The notes beneath the pieces are model-generated. The model saw only the letters and a list, made by a program, of their open reading frames with translations. It had not been told where the DNA came from and did no database searches. 11,458 bases of DNA from Candidatus Krumholzibacteriia bacterium (GTDB taxonomy: Bacteria; Krumholzibacteriota; Krumholzibacteriia; LZORAL124-64-63): the NCBI GenBank assembly GCA_029935695.1, contig JAOZJV010000056.1, positions 1-11,458 on the forward strand, given 5' to 3'. Below are positions 1 through 5,655 of this stretch, piece by piece. The translations under genes and the position numbers were made by a program. Every line of letters starts with the position of its first letter. Position 1 is the first letter of the stretch.

Positions 1-504
1 AATCAATCCGTCGCCGTTCAGATCTTCGGGAGGGTCTTCGCCCAAAGCGCCATCGCGGTCTTCGTCAATGGGGGAGTTGTTGAGGCCGCCCCGGTGGCGC
101 ACGTCGGCAAAGAAAGCCGCCACCCCATCAGGATTGGCCACCGGCAGAACATACCAGCGCACCGAGCCCATGGCCTGGGGACCATCGGCATAAAGAATAT
201 CGCCGATGAGTTTCAAAGCCGCTTCGCTGCCCAGGGGAGACCGGCCGCTCATGTTGCCGATGACCAGCACGGCGGGGCGCTCATGGGATTGCACCGGATG
301 AATGGTCAGCATTTTCAATTCAGCACCCGAGGCGGTTTTCCCGAGACTTTCCAGGCTGGTGCGTTTGGATTTGCTGAAATCCTTGAGGCGCTTGTTGATG
401 TCTTTGGTGGTGTGCCAGGCATCGCCGGTGCCGGCCTGGGAGGCCAGAGGAAGAACCAGGGTTATCAACAAAATCAATAGAACCGGGTATTTCCGGAAAA
501 CCAT
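1..504 (-). CDS. Secreted M14 zinc-carboxypeptidase-like protein, N-terminal part (cut by window edge)
   Basis: Reading leftward from ATG 504-502, 168 codons are open to the window edge; the stop lies outside. A GAGGTG ribosome site precedes the ATG by 4 nt. Residues 1-24 form a signal peptide (MVFRKYP, hydrophobic core LLILLITLVL, then ASQAG). The rest resembles the peptidase M14 fold: a beta strand AVLVIG at 78-83, the substrate-side motif NPDG at 124-127, and an Asp-rich stretch (DEDRDG 147-152, DLNGDG 161-166) common in bacterial M14 proteins. In M14 enzymes strand AVLVIG leads into HxxE, two of the three zinc ligands; here the aligned residues are S86 and S89 (NMSGRSPLGSE), and no other HxxE occurs in the visible part. 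The remaining catalytic region is beyond the edge. Family membership is fairly sure; activity is doubtful. It lies 65 nt downstream of the EamA transporter gene and could be co-transcribed with it. Confidence 0.75.
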   Translation of the reverse strand, partial: MVFRKYPVLLILLITLVLPLASQAGTGDAWHTTKDINKRLKDFSKSKRTSLESLGKTASGAELKMLTIHPVQSHERPAVLVIGNMSGRSPLGSEAALKLIGDILYADGPQAMGSVRWYVLPVANPDGVAAFFADVRHRGGLNNSPIDEDRDGALGEDPPEDLNGDGLI

Positions 505-552
505 GCGGCACCTCAAAAAGGAAGGGGAAGGCCGAGTCGTGACGATATTGCC

Positions 553-566
553 GGCAGTATACCGCC
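553..566. promoter_or_regulatory. Near-perfect 14-bp palindrome between EamA and M14 genes
   Basis: GGCAGTATACCGCC is a dyad centred on GTATAC with one mismatched pair (A556/C563). It sits in the 65-nt gap upstream of the M14-like gene, about 50 nt from its ATG, and could be an operator. No T-run follows on either strand, so it is not a terminator. Function is unproven. Confidence 0.25.
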
Positions 567-569
567 AAC

Positions 570-1469
570 TCAGCCCTGGGACAAGGCCTTGGGACGACCA
601 TCGCGCAAAGCCAGAGCCAGAAAGACCAAACCGGTTGCCACCAGGAACCTTGGGCTGAGCACTTCATCACGGAAAACAATTCCCAACACCGAAGCGACCA
701 CAGGCTGCAGAAAGATATACATGGCCACCCGCGTGGCCTGCACCCTTTTTACCGCCCACAGATTCAGGTAATAAGTCACCACCGTGGCGCCAAGAATCAC
801 GAACACCATGGCGGCCAGCAGCAGGGGAGTCAGCAGGGAAAAATCCGTGCTGAAAAGATCTTTGCCACCGTAGGTCATCATTCCCAAAGATCCGAAGAAA
901 AAGACAACACCTGTGGCTGCCCAGGGATCGTTGCGCTCCATGATGCGTTTGCTCATCACCACAAAGAAGCCGAAGCTGGCGGCATTGGCCAGAGTCATCA
1001 GGTCGCCCGCCATGTATTGGCTGTCCATCTGGAATTGATCGGCCTTCAACAGGATCATCACACCGCTGATGCCGGCCAGAAAGCTGAAGGCCTTCACACC
1101 GGACAGTTTTTCCTGCCGTGAAAGGACAGAAAACAAAAGCACGAAGGTGGGGATTTGGCTGCAGAGCAAAGCCGACCGGCTGACAGTGGTTCGCGACAGT
1201 CCTTCCAGAAATAAGCCCTGATTCAAAACGATACCAAAGAAGGAGCCAACAGCCAGAAGAACGATGTCCCGGGGGGCAGGCAGTTTGTGCCGTCCGATAA
1301 CAACAACACCGACAAGCACCAAAAATGCCGAACTGGTGCGCAGGGCGGCCCAGGCTCCGGGGGTCATGAAAGACAGAACATACTTGCTGGCCAGGTAGTT
1401 GATCCCAAAGAGAAGCTGAATGGTGATCAGGGCAGCGCGGATGCGTCTCTGGCTGGTTTCTGGGGCCAT
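570..1469 (-). CDS. EamA/DMT-family transporter (10 TM)
   Basis: A 299-aa inner-membrane protein of the drug/metabolite transporter superfamily with two EamA repeats of five helices each: first half about residues 10-142, second half about 153-288. Characteristic features are the loop after TM3-4 (SRTTVSRSALLCSQIP, 92-107), the G-V-x-L-L end of the first repeat (ISGVMILLK, 134-142), and in repeat two YIFLQPVVAS (251-260) followed by the acidic FRDEVLSPR segment, where EamA proteins usually carry a Glu. Substrate cannot be read from sequence; relatives export amino acids, nucleobases or other metabolites. The start is ATG 1469-1467, with GAGGA 10 nt upstream. A longer in-frame reading from TTG 1541 would translate through a terminator stem, so it is rejected. 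The gene begins only about 20 nt beyond the terminator of the chemoreceptor gene, which makes its own transcription start unclear. Confidence 0.88.
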   Translation of the reverse strand: MAPETSQRRIRAALITIQLLFGINYLASKYVLSFMTPGAWAALRTSSAFLVLVGVVVIGRHKLPAPRDIVLLAVGSFFGIVLNQGLFLEGLSRTTVSRSALLCSQIPTFVLLFSVLSRQEKLSGVKAFSFLAGISGVMILLKADQFQMDSQYMAGDLMTLANAASFGFFVVMSKRIMERNDPWAATGVVFFFGSLGMMTYGGKDLFSTDFSLLTPLLLAAMVFVILGATVVTYYLNLWAVKRVQATRVAMYIFLQPVVASVLGIVFRDEVLSPRFLVATGLVFLALALRDGRPKALSQG

Positions 1470-1490
1470 ATTCAAAATATCCTCGAGGAA

Positions 1491-1527
1491 TAAAAACGAA
1501 GAGACCGGCTTGGCGTCCGGCCTCTTC
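1491..1527 (-). terminator. Rho-independent terminator of the PBP-chemoreceptor unit
   Basis: On the minus strand an 11-bp stem (GAAGAGGCCGG / CCGGTCTCTTC, one G-T wobble; plus-strand arms 1498-1508 and 1517-1527) with an 8-nt loop is followed by CGTTTTTATT. This is a canonical intrinsic terminator about 57 nt past the stop of the chemoreceptor gene. It also shows that the in-frame TTG-started extension of the EamA gene is untranslated DNA. Confidence 0.85.
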
Positions 1528-1544
1528 AGGGGTTTTAACAAGTC

Positions 1545-1566
1545 GGGCGCCTACAGCATAACGCCC
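1545..1566. repeat. Small inverted repeat GGGCG-N12-CGCCC downstream of the chemoreceptor gene
   Basis: Five-bp arms at 1545-1549 and 1562-1566 can form a hairpin in the 3' untranslated region of the chemoreceptor mRNA, between the stop-codon hairpin and the terminator. It is too short to assign a function. Confidence 0.25.
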
Positions 1567-1569
1567 AGA

Positions 1570-1587
1570 TAGGATTCGGCAATCCTA
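1570..1587. repeat. Perfect 7-bp stem-loop covering the chemoreceptor stop codon
   Basis: TAGGATT (1570-1576) and AATCCTA (1581-1587) pair perfectly around a CGGC tetraloop. CTA at 1585-1587 is the stop codon TAG of the minus-strand chemoreceptor gene, so the stem begins at that stop. There is no T-run. It may stabilise the 3' end of the mRNA. Confidence 0.4.
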
Positions 1588-3174
1588 GAAATCATCCTCA
1601 TCCAGGGGGATCACCACCTGTTGGGGAATACCAGCTGGCACACGGGCAGGTGCCGGTGCTGGGATGGAGAATGATTCATCTTCAGCAGAATACTTCTGCA
1701 CCGGAGGAACGACTTCGGAAAAGTCGAAACTCTCGGTTGACTGAACCGGGCTCGAGCCACCGGTGATGATCACTTGCAATTGCGCCACCATGCTGTTCAG
1801 GTCGCCGGCCAGCGAGGACATTTCCCGACTGGCGGCGGCCGATTGTTCGGCACTGGCGCTGTTGCTCTGGGTGACATTGTCGATTTGGTTGACCGCGCTG
1901 TTGATCTGGGTAATACCCAGTGATTGCTCAGCAGAGGACGAGGTCATCTCGCCAACCAAACCGGCAGCACCTTGAACCCGGGTGCTGATCTGACCCAGGA
2001 TTTTACTCACTTCGGCAGCCATATTAACACCATGGTCGGCATTGGCCTGGCTTTCATCTATTAAGGCACTTGTGCTCTGGGCCGCTTCAGCGCTGCGCTG
2101 GGCCAGGTTGCGAACTTCTTCGGCAACCACGGCAAACCCTTTGCCGGCATCACCGGCGCGGGCTGCTTCCACCGCGGCATTCAGGGCCAGCAAGTTGGTC
2201 TGGAACGCAATCTCATCAATGGTTTTGATGATCTTGGACGTTTCATCACTGCTGCCTTTGATCTTTTCAATGGCCTGGGTCATGCGCTCCATGGCTTCCT
2301 GACCACTTTCCGCAGCTTCCTGGGCCTTGTTGGTTTCAAGGCTTGCCTGCTGGGCACTTTCGCTGTTCTGCTTGGTTTGAGCAGCCAGTTCTTCCAGGGA
2401 AGCGGATGTCTGTTCCAGGGCTGAGGCCTGGTTGGACGTTCCGTCACTGAGGGTTTCACTCGATGAGGAAACCTGGTCCGCTGACTGGGCAACTTTGGCG
2501 CTGCTTTGGCTCAATCCGGCCACCACTTTATTAATGGGACCAGTGATGATCCGCGACAACAGCAACCAGGTCAATCCGGCCAGAAGAAGCAGGCCAGCCA
2601 GGCTGATGCCACCGGTCCAGTAGGCCATGCTCCAGGCAGCTTTTTCACCAGCCTGATCCGCCTCAGACACCATGGTGTCGATGTTGGTTTTGACCTCGGC
2701 ATAAGCGTGATTGGCATGGGCGTGGGACAGCCCGACCACCAACGAGCCCACCTCGCTGCCATCGAAGGCAATGGGATGAGTGATGGCTTCGATCCCGTCT
2801 TCCTCAGAAGTAAACTCTTCGGTCAGGGCCGCTCCATCGGTTCCATAAAAATTGACGTAAACAAATTCGTCATCCTTCATGGTGATCTCCGCCAAACTGG
2901 CCAGAGATTCAAAGTCGTAACCCACAATGTAGGTGGCGCCGATCTCTGCAAGCAAAGCAGCCGTGGCTGTTTCTTTCCCGCGAAGTTGTTCTTCCAGCAG
3001 AAGTTTTTCTTCCTCCTGGATGTCCCTCATCCGCTGGACGAAACTATCCGCCTGCTGAGATTGATTGTTTCGGCTATTGACCAGGGAAACAACCCCTGAG
3101 CCAGTCTGGATGACCAGGATCGCCAAGGTGATGGCCACCAGAAATTTTGCTGTAACACCCGACTTGCTAAACAT
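1585..3174 (-). CDS. Methyl-accepting chemotaxis protein with periplasmic Cache-like sensor
   Basis: A 529-aa chemoreceptor that controls the CheA/CheW array. Order: short cytoplasmic start, TM1 about 11-31, periplasmic region about 32-185 with a single-Cache-like stretch (GYDFESLASLAE 85-96, FVYVNFYGTDG 104-114, GSEVGSLVVGLS 139-150), TM2 about 186-207, a short HAMP-like start (RIITGPINKVVAGL 208-221), then a long coiled-coil signalling domain. The kinase-contact tip is classic: EIAFQTNLLALNAAVE (321-336), then GFAVVAEEVRNLA. Glu/Gln/Ala/Ser-rich helices around 250-266 and 410-450 hold likely methylation sites. The C-terminus is a Pro/acidic tail ending PLDEDDF, without an NWETF-type CheR/CheB tether. 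The ATG at 3174 is preceded by AAGGGGA about 5 nt upstream; a start at 3210 would run into the preceding gene. That gene, a periplasmic binding protein, ends 13 nt upstream. Confidence 0.93.
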   Translation of the reverse strand: MFSKSGVTAKFLVAITLAILVIQTGSGVVSLVNSRNNQSQQADSFVQRMRDIQEEEKLLLEEQLRGKETATAALLAEIGATYIVGYDFESLASLAEITMKDDEFVYVNFYGTDGAALTEEFTSEEDGIEAITHPIAFDGSEVGSLVVGLSHAHANHAYAEVKTNIDTMVSEADQAGEKAAWSMAYWTGGISLAGLLLLAGLTWLLLSRIITGPINKVVAGLSQSSAKVAQSADQVSSSSETLSDGTSNQASALEQTSASLEELAAQTKQNSESAQQASLETNKAQEAAESGQEAMERMTQAIEKIKGSSDETSKIIKTIDEIAFQTNLLALNAAVEAARAGDAGKGFAVVAEEVRNLAQRSAEAAQSTSALIDESQANADHGVNMAAEVSKILGQISTRVQGAAGLVGEMTSSSAEQSLGITQINSAVNQIDNVTQSNSASAEQSAAASREMSSLAGDLNSMVAQLQVIITGGSSPVQSTESFDFSEVVPPVQKYSAEDESFSIPAPAPARVPAGIPQQVVIPLDEDDF

Positions 3175-3187
3175 AGTCTTCCCCTTG

Positions 3188-4078
3188 CTACTGGATGACC
3201 GCGAAGGCACCGTATTTGATTGTGGTCAGACATTCACGCACAGGAGCGTAATCGGCAGGAGCTTCCCAGCCGACGATTTTTGCCGTGGTGGCAGCTTTGT
3301 GAGATTTGTCCAAAGCCAGCAATGCTGCAGCCAGTTTGTCGGCGGTGGCAGCATCGGTGTGACTGCAGGCAGCCATGGGCCACTCGGGGTACAGACGTGT
3401 GGAGTGCACGAAGGGGAAGTCATCCTGGGCCTGGTTGATGATGCGGAAGTCGGCCAGGTTGATTTTGCCTTCATCGGCCATGCGTTCCATGGTATCGCTG
3501 CGCACGCTGCCCACATCGCAGGCACCGTTCTTAACAGCCAGCACAACGTTGTCGTGCTTGTTGCCGAACATGAATTCGGCGCAATCTTTTTCAGGGTCGA
3601 TGCCATTGTCAATCAGCAGACGCCAGGCCATCTGGGCTCCACCGAAGGACGATTTTTTCACAACCATGAACTTCTTGCCTTTGATGTCGGCCAGGGATTG
3701 AACGGGGCTGTCGGCGCGCACCAGCACCACGCCGCCAAATGTACTGAGGGCGTTGCCCTTGCGGCTGTTGATCAGAGTTGAAACAGCTTTGACATCGTAT
3801 TTCTTTTCCAGCTCAACATAGAAGGCGCTGTTGGCCAGTACGAAGTCCACTTTGCCACCGGTGACGGCAGGCTCCACGGCTTCAAATTTCAGAGGCACGA
3901 TGGAAACTTTTTCGCCCATCTGCTCAGTCAGGTATTTGCCCATGGCTCCCCACTTCTGCATGCATTTGGGGGCGCCGCGTTTGGCCAGTACACCAATTTT
4001 TACATCGGCAAAAGCACCTTGTGGAATCATCATGGCCACCAAGGCCACGAAAAGCAGTGTGATCGTAAATTTTTTCAT
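3188..4078 (-). CDS. PhnD/TtrS-type periplasmic substrate-binding protein
   Basis: A 296-aa exported protein with signal peptide 1-24 (MKKFTITLLFVALVAMM, cleavage near AFA|D). The mature part matches the phosphonate-binding-like fold (PF12974) found in PhnD and in TtrS-like sensors: KIGVLAKRG (27-35), FVLANSAFY (79-87), GVVLVRADSPVQSLADIKGK (116-135), SSFGGAQMAWR (143-153), GACDVGSVRSDTMERM (185-200), and the terminal LYPEWPMAACSHTD block (229-242). The ligand cannot be deduced; relatives bind phosphonates, phosphite or other small oxyanions, while TtrS senses tetrathionate. No ABC permease or ATPase gene adjoins it. Instead the chemoreceptor gene follows after 13 nt, so a role as a ligand-presenting chemosensory partner is inferred. 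The ATG at 4078 has a strong AAGGAG 8 nt upstream. Confidence 0.9.
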   Translation of the reverse strand: MKKFTITLLFVALVAMMIPQGAFADVKIGVLAKRGAPKCMQKWGAMGKYLTEQMGEKVSIVPLKFEAVEPAVTGGKVDFVLANSAFYVELEKKYDVKAVSTLINSRKGNALSTFGGVVLVRADSPVQSLADIKGKKFMVVKKSSFGGAQMAWRLLIDNGIDPEKDCAEFMFGNKHDNVVLAVKNGACDVGSVRSDTMERMADEGKINLADFRIINQAQDDFPFVHSTRLYPEWPMAACSHTDAATADKLAAALLALDKSHKAATTAKIVGWEAPADYAPVRECLTTIKYGAFAVIQ

Positions 4079-4156
4079 TGCCCGTTCTCCTTTTTAACAC
4101 CCGAACTTTAAAACCTGTTTCCGGGAAAAGGACATACCCCACCCCGACTGTGGTAT

Positions 4157-4184
4157 TTTTCGAACGGAAGGGGAGAAATCTTTA
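4157..4184 (-). promoter_or_regulatory. Possible sigma-28-like promoter for the PBP-chemoreceptor unit
   Basis: On the minus strand TAAAG (4184-4180) is followed by TTCGAAAA (4164-4157), a 16-nt spacer after TAAA. The flagellar/chemotaxis sigma-28 consensus is TAAA-N15-GCCGATAA, so the downstream box matches five of eight positions. It is weak, and named only because a chemoreceptor gene lies downstream; a conventional promoter elsewhere is just as possible. Confidence 0.22.
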
Positions 4185-4198
4185 GGGAAAACTCCCTA
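4183..4198. promoter_or_regulatory. Operator-like inverted repeat TAGGGA-N4-TCCCTA
   Basis: Perfect 6-bp arms (4183-4188 and 4193-4198) separated by AAAC lie in the divergent region between the leftward binding-protein gene and the rightward beta-barrel gene, about 27 nt upstream of the latter's -35 box. Position and symmetry suit a dimeric regulator controlling either side. The protein that binds it is unknown. Confidence 0.4.
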
Positions 4199-4224
4199 TC
4201 AGGTTGTTGAAAAGCGGGATTCCG

Positions 4225-4253
4225 TTGCAATGCCAGCGTGTACGTACTATGAT
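4225..4253 (+). promoter_or_regulatory. Sigma-70-type promoter of the beta-barrel gene
   Basis: TTGCAA (4225-4230), exactly 17 nt, then TATGAT (4248-4253; five of six matches to TATAAT). Transcription would begin near 4260, giving a leader of about 34 nt to the TTG start at 4294. The in-frame ATG at 4249 falls inside the -10 box and so would not be transcribed, which supports the TTG start. Confidence 0.6.
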
Positions 4254-4293
4254 CTCAACAAGTTCAAGCATTTTCCTCACAGGAGAAAATATT

Positions 4294-4929
4294 TTGTTTC
4301 GATCAATTTTTTGCATGTTGTCCATGGTTGCATTGCTGGCCGGAGCCGGTTCTGCCGAAGCTGAAGATAAACCCGGCAGCCAGGTGGTGGTCGAAGCTGG
4401 TTTAGTTATTCCCTATGGTCAGCTGGGTGCCGATTTTGAAAAAACCCGATTGGGCCTGGGGGCATCCCAGGGTCTGGAAATAGGGTTCAGCTACCGGATT
4501 TTTCTCTCTGAAACCGTGTCCATCGCTCCTACTTTTCTCTTTCTGGACTATGGCAATTACAATGGTTTTGATGAAGAGATTGAAGACTTCCGGGTCCAGT
4601 CTTCTTCATATCGTTATTGCGCCGAGCTGATGGTCAAAATGCCGGGCTCCGATAAAACACCCCGACCCTTTCTGGCGGTGGGAGCCGGCCTGTACCGCAA
4701 CCGCGTCACAGGTTTTTATCAGGACAATACCAAGGCCATGGATCAGTCAGTCAACACCATGGGGTATTCCCTGCGCGCCGGCCTGCAAATTATCGGCCTG
4801 GAGTTCAGCGTGGTGTATAACATCAACCGGTTCAACACCTGGCAGTTCTACCAGTCCGATTATCGGGAGCGTTACAATTGGGACAACCTGGGCATCAGAG
4901 CCGGATGGCTGATTCCCTTTGGGGATTGA
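4294..4929 (+). CDS. Outer-membrane beta-barrel protein, TTG start
   Basis: A 211-aa secreted protein. A signal peptide spans about residues 1-23 (hydrophobic MLSMVALLAGAG, cleavage near SAEA|E). The remainder alternates aromatic and small or polar residues as in an 8-strand outer-membrane barrel: VVVEAGLVIPYG, GLEIGFSYRIFL, SIAPTFLFLDYGNY, SSSYRYCAELMVK, RPFLAVGAGLYRNR, MGYSLRAGLQIIG, LEFSVVYNINRF, and a closing NLGIRAGWLIPFGD. Product assignment stops at 'porin-like/OmpW-like small barrel'; no specific function is seen. The start is chosen as TTG 4294 because AGGAGA lies 7 nt upstream and a promoter covers the in-frame ATG at 4249. A reading from 4204 would put 30 extra residues before the signal peptide. 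It is transcribed divergently from the binding-protein gene and ends 27 nt before a strong terminator. Confidence 0.75.
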   Translation: MFRSIFCMLSMVALLAGAGSAEAEDKPGSQVVVEAGLVIPYGQLGADFEKTRLGLGASQGLEIGFSYRIFLSETVSIAPTFLFLDYGNYNGFDEEIEDFRVQSSSYRYCAELMVKMPGSDKTPRPFLAVGAGLYRNRVTGFYQDNTKAMDQSVNTMGYSLRAGLQIIGLEFSVVYNINRFNTWQFYQSDYRERYNWDNLGIRAGWLIPFGD

Positions 4930-4954
4930 TGAAGATTCAAGACACCAGAAATTC

Positions 4955-4997
4955 AAAACCGCCGGCTGCATCAGTGTGCAACCGGCGGTTTTTTTTT
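4955..4997. terminator. Strong intrinsic terminator, probably bidirectional
   Basis: The stem AAAACCGCCGG (4955-4965) pairs with CCGGCGGTTTT (4982-4992), extended by TGCA/TGCA after one mismatch, with loop TCAGTG. A run of nine T (4989-4997) follows on the plus strand and TTTTGAAT on the minus strand. It lies between the convergent beta-barrel and FN3 genes and can serve both; the plus-strand side is the stronger. Confidence 0.9.
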
Positions 4998-5019
4998 GAG
5001 TCTCGCCCCCAGGAGAGAT

Positions 5020-5376
5020 TTAGAAGATGATCGGTTTACCCGGTTGACCGGGAGCCCCCACATCCGGAGTATAGGCATCGCTGGGAAGGGAATAACCCCC
5101 CTGACGTGCTTCAGCATCCACACCTGCCACGCGAATCCGGTGGGCATCGCCCACAGTGGCCGTCAGGGTGAAAGTATTGCTGGTGGAAGTGGCAATCTGG
5201 GCCCAGTCTCCACCGTTGACCGAATGCTGGATCACATAATGAACCACCGGCGAACCCGTGGTCGGCGCGGTCCAGGTGTAGTCGACGGGCAGTTCGGTTT
5301 GGGCCAGGGCGGCACCCTGCATCAGCAGCAGAGCCATGGCTCCGAGGATAATCAGGAAGGTGTTTGTTCTTTTCAT
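5020..5376 (-). CDS. Small secreted single-FN3-domain protein
   Basis: A 118-aa exported protein. Signal peptide residues 1-25 (MKRTNTF, core LIILGAMALLLM, cleavage ALA|Q) are followed by one fibronectin type III-like domain at about 29-104: core Trp in VDYTWTAP (31-38), VVHYVIQHSVNGGDW (44-58), NTFTLTATVGDAHRIRVAGVDAEA (67-90 region) and the G-strand end YSLPSDAYTP. It ends in a short Gly/Pro tail, GAPGQPGKP. Such domains bind other proteins or carbohydrates; no enzymatic part is present, and a whole protein of one FN3 domain is unusual since they normally occur in large secreted proteins. The ATG at 5376 sits at the start of the signal peptide; the Shine-Dalgarno (AAGAGAG) is weak. A reading from 5583 would cross its promoter. 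Monocistronic, converging on the beta-barrel gene. Confidence 0.72.
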   Translation of the reverse strand: MKRTNTFLIILGAMALLLMQGAALAQTELPVDYTWTAPTTGSPVVHYVIQHSVNGGDWAQIATSTSNTFTLTATVGDAHRIRVAGVDAEARQGGYSLPSDAYTPDVGAPGQPGKPIIF

Positions 5377-5510
5377 GAGGCTCTCTCTTTTTAGCGAAAT
5401 CTCAAGGGGGTTGCGCGGGTATCTTTCCTGATTTGGGAGTTGCAAGGCAGATGCCATACCGGCCCCGTGCGGTCGGTGCTGGATAAAGATCAAGGGAGAG
5501 TGGATATTAG

Positions 5511-5538
5511 GGTATATGCAGTATTTTTCCTGTGTCAA
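5511..5538 (-). promoter_or_regulatory. Sigma-70 promoter of the FN3 gene
   Basis: On the minus strand a perfect TTGACA (5538-5533), 16-nt spacer, then TATACC (5516-5511; four of six to TATAAT). Transcription would begin near 5504, leaving a leader of about 128 nt before the ATG at 5376. I see no recognisable riboswitch in that leader. Confidence 0.5.
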
Positions 5539-5596
5539 TAAGTCCCCGGAAACAAAGGTCGATTTGCCTGTATTCTGCACCAAAAAGGCTGCTTTG

Positions 5597-5609
5597 TTGC
5601 ATTTTGCAA
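5597..5609. promoter_or_regulatory. Inverted repeat TTGCA-TTT-TGCAA upstream of the MFS operon
   Basis: A 5-bp perfect inverted repeat lies 47 nt upstream of the MFS start codon. It may be an operator. No convincing -35/-10 pair for the MFS operon can be read in 5540-5655, so its promoter remains unlocated. Confidence 0.22.
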
Positions 5610-5655
5610 GTCCCTGAAACTCATTGAAATTGATAACCGAAACCGGCTAAGTCCC

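Noticed and set aside
94..480. A 128-codon plus-strand open frame opposite the M14-like gene
   Set aside because: The minus strand encodes a signal peptide and M14 motifs with a ribosome site; the plus reading is featureless and starts without a ribosome site.
1470..1541. Longer EamA protein starting at TTG 1541
   Set aside because: The added 24 codons lie across the terminator stem and T-run of the preceding gene, and the ATG at 1469 gives a normal EamA N-terminus.
3065..3781. A 238-codon open frame on the plus strand across the start of the chemoreceptor gene and the binding-protein gene
   Set aside because: It is antisense to two clear gene families on the minus strand, has no ribosome site, and its translation has no recognisable domain or signal.
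4204..4293. Upstream start for the beta-barrel gene at 4204 or 4249
   Set aside because: Both precede the likely transcript start; the 4249 ATG is within the -10 box, and the added residues would come before the signal peptide.
5377..5583. Extension of the FN3 protein to a 187-aa form starting at 5583
   Set aside because: The extension runs through a TTGACA/TATACC promoter and would bury the signal peptide inside the protein.
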